Shown here one piece after another: positions 1-6,488 of a DNA stretch of 6,488 nucleotides (its first letter is position 1; each line of letters begins with the position of its first letter). The notes under the pieces are model-generated. The model saw nothing but the letters and a program-made list of their open reading frames with translations, was not told the origin of the DNA and did no database searches. The DNA is taken from the NCBI GenBank assembly GCA_964437145.1, contig CAYTFW010000244.1:1-6488 (forward strand). The letters run 5' to 3'. The position numbers and the translations under genes are program-made. The DNA is from JAFAZJ01 sp964437145 (GTDB lineage Bacteria; Pseudomonadota; Alphaproteobacteria; Reyranellales; Reyranellaceae).

Positions 1-101
1 GCCCATCAAGGTGACGACCTCGCCGGCGCCCACCGACAGATCGATGCCGAACAGCACCTGGCTGTCGCCATAGGCGGCTTCGAGGCCCGCGACCTTCAGC
101 A

Positions 102-102
<1 letters not shown>
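1..102 (-). CDS. livF: LivF-type ABC transporter ATPase, N-terminal fragment (cut by window start)
   Basis: This is the first 34 codons of the second ATPase of the HAAT importer; the rest lies outside the window. The visible protein begins MLKVAGLEAAYGDSQVLFG and ends at VVTLMG, just where the Walker A motif should begin. The AYG..QVL segment, with its aromatic Tyr that would stack on adenine (A-loop), is typical of LivF proteins. The ATG shares one base with the livG stop codon (TGATG), so translation is probably coupled to livG. LivF would pair with LivG as the nucleotide-binding dimer on the cytoplasmic face and drive transport through LivH/LivM. The assignment rests on this short N-terminus plus position downstream of livG. 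Another ABC ATPase is conceivable but unlikely in this gene order. Confidence 0.88.
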
Positions 103-858
<756 letters not shown>

Positions 859-878
<20 letters not shown>

Positions 879-1866
879 GGCCGCCCTCGTCGCGGCGGCG
901 GCCGAACAGGCTGTCGATGCCGCCGCGGGCGTACAGCGCGACCAGGATCAGCAGCGGGCCGAAGACAATCTGCCAGTACTCGCCCCAGCCTTTGCGGCCG
1001 AGGTCGATCAGCGGCTTCAGCGACTCCTCAAGCACGAAGAAGGCGATGGCGCCGAAGATCGGGCCGGTCAGGCTGCCCATGCCGCCGAGCACGACGATGA
1101 CGATGAGGTCGCCCGACTTCACCCAGGACATCATCGAGGGCGAGATATAGGCGTCGTGGTTGGCCAGCAGCAGGCCGGACAGGCCACCTAGCGTGCCCGA
1201 GATGACGAAGGCGGTCAGCCGGTAGCGGAACACCGGAAAGCCCAGCGCCAGCATGCGCTGCTCGTTGGCCTTGGCGCCGCGCAGCACCATGCCGAAGCGC
1301 GAGTTGACGATGCGCCACAGGCCGAAGGTCGTCGCCAGCAAGAGCGCGTAGCACAGCCAGTAGAAGGTCGGTCGGTGGCGCAGGTCGATCAGGCCGGAGA
1401 AGGCGCTGCGCCGCGCGATGTTGAGCCCGTCGTCGCCGCCATAGGCCTCCAGGCCGACGCCGACATAGAAGATCAGCTGCGCGAAGGCGAGCGTGATCAT
1501 GATGAAATAAAGGCCGCGCGTGCGCAGGCTGAGCGCGCCGACCGCCAGCGCCCAGACGGCGCAGATCAGCAGGCCGAGCGGCCATTGCACCCAGCCGCTG
1601 AAGACACCGTGATGGGCGAGGATGCCCACGGTGTATCCGCCGATGCCGAAGAACACGGCGTGGCCGAAGCTCACCATGCCGCCGTAGCCCAGGATCAGGT
1701 TCAGGCTCATGGCGGCGATCGACCAGATCACCACACGCGTGCCGATCGACAGCAGATAACGCTGGTCGAAGGCCTGGGTCAGCAGCGGCAGGACCGCTAG
1801 CAGCACCAGCAGCACCGCCACCGCGATGCCGCGCGGCGTGCGCAGGGCGGCGAGGAAGTCGCTCAC
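859..1866 (-). CDS. livM: LivM-type branched-chain amino acid ABC transporter permease
   Basis: A 335-residue inner-membrane permease, one half of the LivH/LivM translocation channel. Hydrophobic segments run through most of the protein (roughly 13-31, 40-62, 64-84, 96-115, 119-137, 168-185, 215-236, 252-282 and 295-313). LivM hallmarks include YGGMVSFGHAVFFGIGGY (61-78), the ATPase-contacting EAA-like loop RFGMVLRGAKANEQRMLALG (190-209) and GGMGSLTGPIFGA (261-273). The C-terminus is charged, RRRDEGGHGGGHG, and its Gly/His tail comes from the 12-bp tandem duplication that overlaps livG. The start is GTG at 1866, because no in-frame ATG occurs before Met53, which lies inside the conserved core. 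The only visible Shine-Dalgarno sequence, AGAAGGA, lies at the edge of the inverted-repeat element. Unlike the other junctions in the operon, livH and livM are 184 bp apart. Confidence 0.94.
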
Positions 1867-1877
1867 GTGCGCACTAT

Positions 1878-1884
1878 TCCTTCT
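1878..1884 (-). promoter_or_regulatory. livM ribosome binding site within a hairpin leg
   Basis: The minus-strand AGAAGGA ends 11 bases before the livM GTG and is the only purine-rich stretch near it. All but its last base belongs to the 3' leg of a perfect 12-bp stem (1879-1906). If that stem folds in the mRNA, the site is hidden from the ribosome. The spacing is slightly long. The sequence is seen directly; its use as the livM ribosome binding site is inferred. Confidence 0.55.
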
Positions 1885-2033
1885 CCCCGCGAAGGCGGGG
1901 AGAAGGTGCCGAGCGTTAGCGAGGCGGATGAGGGGCTTCCTCGTGCAATGCCAACCGACGCCGGTTGTTGAGACTCCGCGAAGCCCCTCATCCGCCCTTC
2001 GGGCACCTTCTCCCCGCCTTCGCGGGGAGAAGG
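1879..2033. repeat. Two-armed palindromic intergenic repeat (REP/MITE-like) between livH and livM
   Basis: The element fills most of the livH-livM gap. Each end carries a perfect 28-nt hairpin, CCTTCTCCCCGC / 4-nt loop / GCGGGGAGAAGG (1879-1906 with loop GAAG, 2006-2033 with loop CTTC). The ends are also inverted copies of each other. The outer 32 nt (1879-1910 and 2002-2033) and an inner 17 nt (1923-1939 and 1980-1996) match exactly, separated by unequal spacers of 12 and 5 nt. At the centre is a further 6-bp stem, CAACCG/CGGTTG (1952-1967). No transposase and no clear target-site duplication are visible. Blocks such as GGCGGATGAGGGGC beside CCTTCTCCCC palindromes recur in many alphaproteobacterial genomes, as I recall. 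On the transcript it could stabilise the livH 3' end, slow polymerase or mask the livM ribosome binding site. Confidence 0.85.
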
Positions 2034-2050
2034 GAGGACGAGCTGCACCC

Positions 2051-2965
2051 TCATTGCCGTTGTCCGAACAGGCCGGTCGGGCGCCACACCAGGACCGCGG
2101 CCATCAGCACGTAGACGGCGACCTGCGAGATCGACGGCGCGGCGGTCGAGGCCGCCGAGCTCGACATCACTTTTTTCAGCAGGTCGGGCAGGAAGGCGCG
2201 GCCGATGATGTCGACCTGGCCGACGACCATGGCGGCGATGAAGGCGCCCTTGATCGAGCCGATGCCGCCGATGACGATGATGACGAAGGCGAGGATCAGG
2301 ATGTCGTCGCCCATGCCGATCTTCAGCGACACGATCGGCGCCGCCATCAGGCCGGCGATCGCCGCCAGAATCGCGCCCAGGCCGAAGACGAGCGTGAACA
2401 GCAGCTCGATGTTGACGCCCAGCGCCGCCACCATGCGCCGGTTCGAGGCGCCGGCGCGGATCAGCATGCCGATGCGCGTGCGTGTCACCAGCCAGGCGAG
2501 GAACAGCGCGACCAGCGCGCCGACCACGATGATGGCGAAGCGGTAGGTCGGGTAGGGTACGCCGGGCAGGATGTCGATCGTGCCGGCGAGCGCGGGCGGC
2601 AGGGTGATGCTCTTGCCCGCCGGCCCCCACAGCACGCGCACCAGCTCGTTGAAGAACAGGATCAGGCCGAAGGTCGCCAGCACGTGATCGAGATGATCGC
2701 GGGCGTAGAGCCGGCGCGCAATCACCAGCTCGACGACGACGCCCAGCGCCAGCGCGGCGGGCAACGCCAGCAGGGCGCCGAGCACAAAGCTGTCGGTCCA
2801 GCCCATGAAGGTCCAGGCGAAGTACGCGCCCAGCATGTAGAGCGAGCCGTGCGCCAGGTTCACCAGGTCCATGATGCCGAAGACCAGGGTCAGGCCGGCC
2901 GCCAGCAGGAACATCAGCAGGCCGAGCTGGACTCCGTTCAGGACCTGGAGGAGGAAGTATTCCAT
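2051..2965 (-). CDS. livH: LivH-type branched-chain amino acid ABC transporter permease
   Basis: A 304-residue inner-membrane permease, the partner of LivM in the transport channel and of typical length. It opens with the hydrophobic LivH signature GLTLVFGIMDLVNLAHGS (24-41). An EAA-like cytoplasmic loop TRIGMLIRAGASNRRMVAALG (163-183) contacts the ATPases, followed by GGIGSIKGAFIAAM (233-246) and the C-terminal WRPTGLFG (294-301) near-invariant in the family. About eight membrane segments can be traced. A Ser/Ala-rich stretch (268-279) lies before the last one. The ATG at 2965 is supported by the conserved N-terminus; only a weak GGGCGA precedes it. It follows the binding-protein gene by 67 bp across a stem-loop, and the palindromic repeat begins 17 bp after its stop. 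Confidence 0.95.
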   Translation of the reverse strand: MEYFLLQVLNGVQLGLLMFLLAAGLTLVFGIMDLVNLAHGSLYMLGAYFAWTFMGWTDSFVLGALLALPAALALGVVVELVIARRLYARDHLDHVLATFGLILFFNELVRVLWGPAGKSITLPPALAGTIDILPGVPYPTYRFAIIVVGALVALFLAWLVTRTRIGMLIRAGASNRRMVAALGVNIELLFTLVFGLGAILAAIAGLMAAPIVSLKIGMGDDILILAFVIIVIGGIGSIKGAFIAAMVVGQVDIIGRAFLPDLLKKVMSSSAASTAAPSISQVAVYVLMAAVLVWRPTGLFGQRQ

Positions 2966-2985
2966 AGCGTGTCGCCCGCAAACGA

Positions 2986-3012
2986 AACGGGAGCGCGTGC
3001 GGCGCTCCCGTT
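2986..3012 (-). terminator. Intra-operon stem-loop, possible attenuator or mRNA-stabilising hairpin
   Basis: A perfect 11-bp stem AACGGGAGCGC/GCGCTCCCGTT with a 5-nt loop begins about 20 bases after the binding-protein stop and ends about 20 bases before the livH ATG. On the minus strand the stem is followed by TCGTTTG rather than a clean U-tract, so full termination is doubtful. In many ABC importer operons such a hairpin lets the binding protein be made in excess over the membrane parts by partial termination or 3'-end protection. That role is inferred here. Confidence 0.5.
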
Positions 3013-3032
3013 CCTGTCTTGCCCGGTCCGCG

Positions 3033-4205
3033 TCACTTCATCGGGCACTTCTCGTGGTGCGGGTCCTTGGCGGCGGTCATCGCCGTGGCCACGGTCTTGA
3101 GCGTGAAGTTGCCATCCGAATCCTTCACCGTCTCCTGGATGTAGAAGTTCTGGATCGGGAAGTTGTTGTTGTTGAAGGCGAAGTCGCCGCGCACCGACTT
3201 GAAGTTGGCCTTTTTGATCGCCGCGCGCACCGCGTCCTTGTTGGCGAGATCGCCCTTCAGCGCCTCGACCGCCGAGGCGATCAGCATGATCGAGTCGTAG
3301 CTTTGCGCGCCGTAGAACGACGGATAGGTTCCGTGCTTCTTGCGGAAGTCGGCGACGAACTTCTTGTTCTGCTCGTTCGGCAGGTCGTTGACCCATTGCT
3401 GCGCGCCAGGCACGCCGAGCGCCAGGTCCTTCTGCTGCGGCAGCGACAGCGCGTCGATGCTGAACGCCTGGTAGAGCGGCACCTGGCCGCGCAGGCCGGA
3501 CTGCGCGTACTGCGACAGGAACTGCACGCCGTGCGCGCCGGGGTAGAAGATGTAAATACCGTCGGGCTTGACCGAGCGGATCTTGGCCAGCTCGGCGGAG
3601 AAGTCGAGCTGGTCGGGCCACTTGGTGAGGTCCTCGCCGGCGATCGTGCCCTTGTAGGTGCGCTTGACGCCCGCGAGCATATCCCGGCCGGCGGCGTAGT
3701 TGCCGGCCATCAGGTACAGGCTCTTGACACCCTTGCTCTGCAGATAGGCGCCCATCGCCATTGGCGTCTGGTCGTTGTTCCACGAGGTTGAGAAGTAGTT
3801 CTTGTGACAGAGCTCGCCGGCGATCTGCGAGGGGCCGGCGTTGGCGCTGATCAGGATGGTGTCGGCCTCGTCGACCACGGTCTTGAGCGAGGCCAGCAGC
3901 ACGTTCGACCAGATGTAGCCGGTGACGAAGTTCACCTTGTCCTGGACGGTGAGCTTCTCGGATTTGGCTTTGCCGACATCCGGTTTGAACGTGTCGTCCT
4001 CGTAGATGATCTCGACCGTCTTGCCGGCCATCTTGCCGCCGAGATGCTCGAGCGCGAGGTTGGCCGAGCGGCGCATGTCCTCGCCGATCGCCGCTTGTGG
4101 GCCGGAGAAAGTCGAAATGAAGCCGATCTTGATCGTGCTCTGCGCCAGCGCGGGCGCGGCGAACAGCGACAGCGCGGCGGCGCCGGCGGCCAGTCTGGTC
4201 AGCAT
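3033..4205 (-). CDS. Periplasmic substrate-binding protein of a HAAT-family ABC importer (LivJ/LivK type)
   Basis: A 390-residue type I periplasmic binding protein (Peripla_BP_6-like) that captures the ligand and delivers it to LivH/LivM. A signal peptide is clear: MLTR, a hydrophobic core, then APALA with probable cleavage after Ala21 before QSTIKIGF. The mature N-terminus IKIGFISTFSGPQAAIGEDM is typical of the family. Likely ligand-contact segments are SANAGPSQIAG (120-130) and STSWNNDQTP (139-148). Only two cysteines are seen (Cys133 and Cys387), and they could form a disulfide. The ATG at 4205 is preferred over an upstream in-frame ATG at 4298 because it starts the signal peptide and follows an AGGGAG ribosome binding site. 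The ligand is uncertain: relatives carry branched-chain amino acids, amides or aromatic acids. The SANAGPSQIAGELC and NYAAGRDML style recalls binding proteins for aromatic acids, but this is from memory. Confidence 0.92.
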   Translation of the reverse strand: MLTRLAAGAAALSLFAAPALAQSTIKIGFISTFSGPQAAIGEDMRRSANLALEHLGGKMAGKTVEIIYEDDTFKPDVGKAKSEKLTVQDKVNFVTGYIWSNVLLASLKTVVDEADTILISANAGPSQIAGELCHKNYFSTSWNNDQTPMAMGAYLQSKGVKSLYLMAGNYAAGRDMLAGVKRTYKGTIAGEDLTKWPDQLDFSAELAKIRSVKPDGIYIFYPGAHGVQFLSQYAQSGLRGQVPLYQAFSIDALSLPQQKDLALGVPGAQQWVNDLPNEQNKKFVADFRKKHGTYPSFYGAQSYDSIMLIASAVEALKGDLANKDAVRAAIKKANFKSVRGDFAFNNNNFPIQNFYIQETVKDSDGNFTLKTVATAMTAAKDPHHEKCPMK

Positions 4206-4304
4206 ATTGGGGTCTCCCTCGTGAAATCCACACCTGTTCCCGCCTCGCCGGGGCGGGTTTGCGCGGGCGTTATAGAAGCCGAAAAGCCCAATCGCCACAA
4301 CGCT
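4206..4304 (-). promoter_or_regulatory. Leader/putative promoter region of the importer operon
   Basis: This 99-bp gap separates the glutathione S-transferase stop from the binding-protein start. It contains the AGGGAG ribosome binding site (minus strand, near 4214-4219). It also holds an inverted repeat CCCGCC/GGCGGG with a 6-nt loop (4239-4256). A TATAAC that could be a -10 element (4274-4269) lacks a convincing -35 at 16-18 bp. Whether the importer has its own promoter here or reads through from the transferase gene cannot be settled from the sequence. Confidence 0.3.
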
Positions 4305-4946
4305 TCATTCGACGGCGAAGCGCGTTTTGACGCTGCTGGCGCGTGTCGCCATGCGCTGGTGCCACGACTCGATGGCCGGCACCTCCATCATGAGGTCGCG
4401 GCCCTCCGGCGCCAGCCGCAGCAGGGTCAGCATCGGGTAGGCGTGCAGGTCGGCGAGGCTCAAGGCCAAGCCGGCGATGAATAGCCGGCCGGCGGACAGC
4501 CGGGCTAGTTCGGACAGGGTCTTGCGTACGGTCGGTATCGCCCCGGCGATCTTCTGCTCGTCGGGGATGCCGCCACGCGCCGGTACGCGTACCCGCTCGA
4601 CAAAAATGTCCCAGACGCCGGCGCGATAGAGGTAGCTGTCGCAGATGCCGATCGCCTGCGCCATGGTCGCCCGGCCGGCGGGCGTCGCCGGCTGCAGCGC
4701 GGGACCTTCGAACGCCTCGTCGACATAGCGGCAGATCGCGGCGGTTTCGTAGAGCCGTAGCGCGCCGTGCTCGAAGGCCGGGATCTTGCCGAAGGGATGG
4801 CGTTCGAGATGCGCGGCCGGCGGTCCGCCTGGCGCGAAGACGTCGACCTCCTCGAAACGGTAGTCGACGCCCTTCTCGGCCAGGGTCAGTCGGGCGGCGC
4901 GGGTGTAGACGCTGTAGGCGGCGCCGAACAGGACGGGCGTGGTCAT
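4305..4946 (-). CDS. Glutathione S-transferase family protein
   Basis: A 213-residue soluble cytosolic-type glutathione S-transferase of normal length, which would conjugate glutathione to electrophiles or bind such ligands. The N-terminal thioredoxin-like domain (about 1-80) shows the strand-helix start PVLFGAAYSVYTRAARLTLAE. Ser12 is a candidate catalytic serine. The cis-proline motif is KIPAFE (Pro56), and the glutathione-gamma-glutamyl site is YETAAICRYVDE (66-77). The helical C-terminal domain carries the N-capping box SLAD (163-166) followed by LHAYPML. HPFGKIP and ETAAICRY resemble phi-class and related bacterial enzymes; the class call is tentative. The ATG at 4946 starts the first beta strand and has only a weak upstream GAGCGA. 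It is divergent from the epoxide-hydrolase-like gene 39 bp away and lies upstream of the importer on the same strand, so it could share the importer's transcript. Confidence 0.9.
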   Translation of the reverse strand: MTTPVLFGAAYSVYTRAARLTLAEKGVDYRFEEVDVFAPGGPPAAHLERHPFGKIPAFEHGALRLYETAAICRYVDEAFEGPALQPATPAGRATMAQAIGICDSYLYRAGVWDIFVERVRVPARGGIPDEQKIAGAIPTVRKTLSELARLSAGRLFIAGLALSLADLHAYPMLTLLRLAPEGRDLMMEVPAIESWHQRMATRASSVKTRFAVE

Positions 4947-4985
4947 GGGTGTTCGCTCGCAGGGTTTCCGTGGTTTGATCGCGCG
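4947..4985. promoter_or_regulatory. Short divergent intergenic region between transferase and hydrolase genes
   Basis: Only 39 bp separate the two divergent start codons. No clear -35/-10 pair is visible on either strand and neither gene has a strong Shine-Dalgarno sequence. The sequence ATCGCGCGAT (4978-4987), a perfect 10-bp palindrome, overlaps the hydrolase ATG, but such palindromes are easily met by chance in DNA of this composition. If both promoters are local they must overlap each other or extend into the coding regions. Confidence 0.3.
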
Positions 4986-6128
4986 ATGAGCACACCCTAC
5001 GACAGCCCGGTCGCGCCCGCCGGCATCCGTGCGCGTTTCATCGACAACGTCAACGGCCTGCGCCTGCACGTACTGGAGGCCGGCTTCGAGACGCCGGGCC
5101 GGCCCTGCGTGCTGCTGCTGCACGGTTTCCCGGAGTTGGCCTGGAGCTGGCGCAAGGTGATGCCGGCGCTCGCCGCCGCCGGCTACCACGTGATCGCGCC
5201 TGATCAGCGTGGCTACGGCCGCACGACGGGCTGGGACGGCAGCTACGACGGCGACGTCGCCTCGTTCCGCATGATCAACCTGATGCGCGACGCGATCGGC
5301 CTGGTCTTCGCCCTGGGCTACCGCTCTGTCGCGGCGGTGGTCGGGCACGATTTCGGCTCGCCGGTTGCGGCGTGGTGCGCGCTGATCCGGCCCGACGTCT
5401 TCCGCTCGGTCGTGATGATGAGCGCGCCGTTCGGTGGCGTGCCGCCGCTGCCGTTCGACACCGCGGGCAAGCCGACGCCGGCCGGGGATCCGATCCACGA
5501 TGCGCTCGCAGCCCTGCCCAGGCCACGCAAGCACTACCAATGGCACTACTCGACGCGCGGCGCCGACGCCGACATGCATCGCGCGCCGCAGGGCGTCCAT
5601 GACTTCCTGCGCGCCTACTACCACCACAAGAGCGCCGATTGGCGTGGCAACACGCCCTTCCCGCTGAAGGGTTGGACCGCCGGCGAGCTGGCGAAGATGC
5701 CGACCTACTACATCATGGACCGCGACGTCGGCATGGCCGCGACCGTGGCGCCTTACATGCCCTCGGCGGCGGAGATCGCCGCCAACCGCTGGCTTACCGA
5801 CGCCGAGATGCGGGTCTACAGCGCCGAGTACGCGCGCAATGGCTTCCAGGGCGGGCTGCAATGGTATCGCTGCTCGACCGACCCGCGCTTGCAGACGGAC
5901 CTCCAGATCTTCAGCGGCCGCACCATCGATGTGCCCTCAGCCTTCATCGCCGGCCGCCAGGACTGGGGCATCCAGCAACGTCCCGGTGCGCTCGAACGCA
6001 TGCACGAGAGCGCCTGCACGCGAATGACCGACTTCCACCTGATCGACGGCGCCGGCCACTGGGTGCAGCAGGAACAGCACGAGCGTGTGAGCGCCCTGCT
6101 GGTGGACTTCATCAAGCGGTCGGCTTGA
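4986..6128 (+). CDS. Epoxide-hydrolase-like alpha/beta hydrolase
   Basis: A 380-residue alpha/beta-hydrolase of the epoxide hydrolase group. These enzymes open epoxides to diols through an aspartyl-ester intermediate and are usually cytosolic; no signal peptide is seen. The oxyanion motif is HGFPE (46-50), followed by the APDQRGYGRT strand/turn (71-80). The nucleophile is Asp122 in GHDFGS, the acid is Asp326 in AGRQDWG and the base is His358 in GAGHW. LQWYR (291-295) resembles the lid motif LNWYR, giving Tyr294 as a candidate epoxide-polarising tyrosine; Tyr211/Tyr212 might supply the other. Asp as nucleophile argues against a plain esterase, but haloalkane or fluoroacetate dehalogenases share it. 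It is longer than the usual 290-330 residues because the cap between about 150 and 300 is extended. The ATG at 4986 has no obvious ribosome binding site. It is convergent with the amidohydrolase, 10 bp away. Confidence 0.88.
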   Translation: MSTPYDSPVAPAGIRARFIDNVNGLRLHVLEAGFETPGRPCVLLLHGFPELAWSWRKVMPALAAAGYHVIAPDQRGYGRTTGWDGSYDGDVASFRMINLMRDAIGLVFALGYRSVAAVVGHDFGSPVAAWCALIRPDVFRSVVMMSAPFGGVPPLPFDTAGKPTPAGDPIHDALAALPRPRKHYQWHYSTRGADADMHRAPQGVHDFLRAYYHHKSADWRGNTPFPLKGWTAGELAKMPTYYIMDRDVGMAATVAPYMPSAAEIAANRWLTDAEMRVYSAEYARNGFQGGLQWYRCSTDPRLQTDLQIFSGRTIDVPSAFIAGRQDWGIQQRPGALERMHESACTRMTDFHLIDGAGHWVQQEQHERVSALLVDFIKRSA

Positions 6129-6138
6129 AGCGCTGGTC

Positions 6139-6488
6139 CTAAGGCTTGTGCAAGCGCACGGGCTCGCGCGTCACGGTGCGGCGGCCGCGCTTGAAGGCGG
6201 CGAGCACGGGTGCGACCGTGCGCAGGGCCATGACCGAATCGGTCGCGTCGAGCATCACCAGATCGGCGGGATTGCCGACGGCGACGCCGTAGTCGTCCTT
6301 GCGCATCAGTCTGGCCGCGGCCGAGGTTGTCGTGTCCCAGATCGCCTTGACCTCGTCGTCGTTGCCGCGCTGCGTGACGATCGCGTGCATGTTGGCCTGG
6401 CGCAGGAGCTGGCCGTCGCCGAACGGCGTGAACGGATTGAGGATGTTGTTGGAGCCGATGGAGCAGGTGACGCCAAGCTCCGTGAGGC
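6139..6488 (-). CDS. Cytosine-deaminase-like amidohydrolase, C-terminal fragment (cut by window end)
   Basis: The C-terminal 115 residues of a metal-dependent amidohydrolase; the start and the N-terminal HxH metal site lie beyond the window. The frame is open to the window edge, so the Met at 6390 is internal. The fragment includes GVTCSIGSNNILNPFTPFG, which lines up residue for residue with GINVCFGHDDVFDPWYPLG of E. coli CodA. Next come LLRQANMHAIVTQRGNDDEVKAIWDTTTSAAARLM and the closing beta-sandwich DYGVAVGNPADLVMLDA, equivalent to CodA DYGIAAGNSANLIIL. The CodA metal/catalytic Asp and the neighbouring substrate Asp are both Asn here (6445-6450), so the reaction may not be cytosine deamination. 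The short tail ends ...TREPVRLHKP. The gene is convergent with the hydrolase gene. Confidence 0.85.
   Translation of the reverse strand, partial: LTELGVTCSIGSNNILNPFTPFGDGQLLRQANMHAIVTQRGNDDEVKAIWDTTTSAAARLMRKDDYGVAVGNPADLVMLDATDSVMALRTVAPVLAAFKRGRRTVTREPVRLHKP

Noticed and set aside
1879..2033. CRISPR-like or integron-like repeat array
   Set aside because: There are only two copies, in inverted orientation and each internally palindromic, with no regular spacers and no cas or integrase gene.
1826..3100. Long plus-strand open frame opposite livH and the livH-livM gap
   Set aside because: Its translation is low-complexity (runs of D, Q, R, H, E), runs through the hairpin repeat and lies opposite a clearly conserved permease. 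It is a shadow frame typical of high-G+C DNA.
4239..4260. Stem CCCGCC/GGCGGG followed by TTT on the plus strand, considered as a terminator
   Set aside because: No plus-strand gene ends before it, the stem is only 6 bp and the T-run is three bases.
4206..4298. 31-residue N-terminal extension of the binding protein from an upstream ATG
   Set aside because: The extension would place a non-conserved Arg/Gly-rich stretch before a perfect signal peptide. The ATG at 4205 has its own AGGGAG ribosome binding site.
4767..4985. Upstream in-frame extension of the epoxide-hydrolase-like gene
   Set aside because: It would run antisense through the conserved N-terminal domain of the glutathione S-transferase and adds no recognisable hydrolase sequence.
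4978..4987. Palindrome ATCGCGCGAT as an operator
   Set aside because: It is short, built from CG repeats, and expected by chance at this base composition; no second copy or regulator gene is present in the window.
4947..5861. Open minus-strand frame extending the glutathione S-transferase upstream, antisense to the hydrolase
   Set aside because: The extension is Arg/Ala/Val-rich low-complexity sequence, while the transferase fold begins exactly at the ATG at 4946.
6144..6155. GCTT/AAGC hairpin near the convergent gene ends as a terminator
   Set aside because: The stem is 4-5 bp with no T-tract and lies inside the amidohydrolase coding sequence.

Overview
The window looks like ordinary chromosomal DNA from a G+C-rich alphaproteobacterium. 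By eye, roughly two thirds of bases are G or C and third codon positions are strongly G/C. The repeat at 1879-2033 resembles palindromic intergenic elements familiar from Bradyrhizobium- or Reyranella-like genomes. That taxonomic guess rests on memory and codon style; no search was run.

Positions 1-4205, all on the minus strand, hold a nearly complete HAAT-type (branched-chain amino acid / amide / aromatic acid) ABC importer. In transcription order it is: substrate-binding protein (3033-4205), livH permease (2051-2965), livM permease (859-1866), livG ATPase (102-878) and the first 34 codons of livF, cut by the window start. The gene order is canonical. Stop and start overlap at livG/livF (1 base) and livM/livG (20 or 8 bases), so these genes are almost certainly co-transcribed and translationally coupled. 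Two intra-operon gaps carry structure. An 11-bp perfect stem-loop lies between the binding-protein gene and livH. A roughly 155-bp two-armed inverted repeat lies between livH and livM, and its edge supplies the only visible ribosome binding site for livM, which starts with GTG.

Upstream of the importer, also on the minus strand, is a glutathione S-transferase (4305-4946). Only 39 bp away, and divergent, is an epoxide-hydrolase-type alpha/beta hydrolase (4986-6128, plus strand). Facing its 3' end, 10 bp away, is the C-terminal 115 residues of a cytosine-deaminase-like amidohydrolase (6139-6488, minus strand, cut by the window end). In that fragment the usual HDD active-site motif reads SNN.

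Taken together, an importer that could carry amino acids, amides or aromatic acids sits beside two enzymes typical of electrophile/epoxide processing and one amidohydrolase. This suggests uptake and breakdown of an organic substrate, but the substrate cannot be named from sequence alone. I found no mobile-element genes, RNA genes, CRISPR array, or convincing new multi-gene system. The most unusual points are the repeat-borne livM ribosome binding site and the altered amidohydrolase motif.
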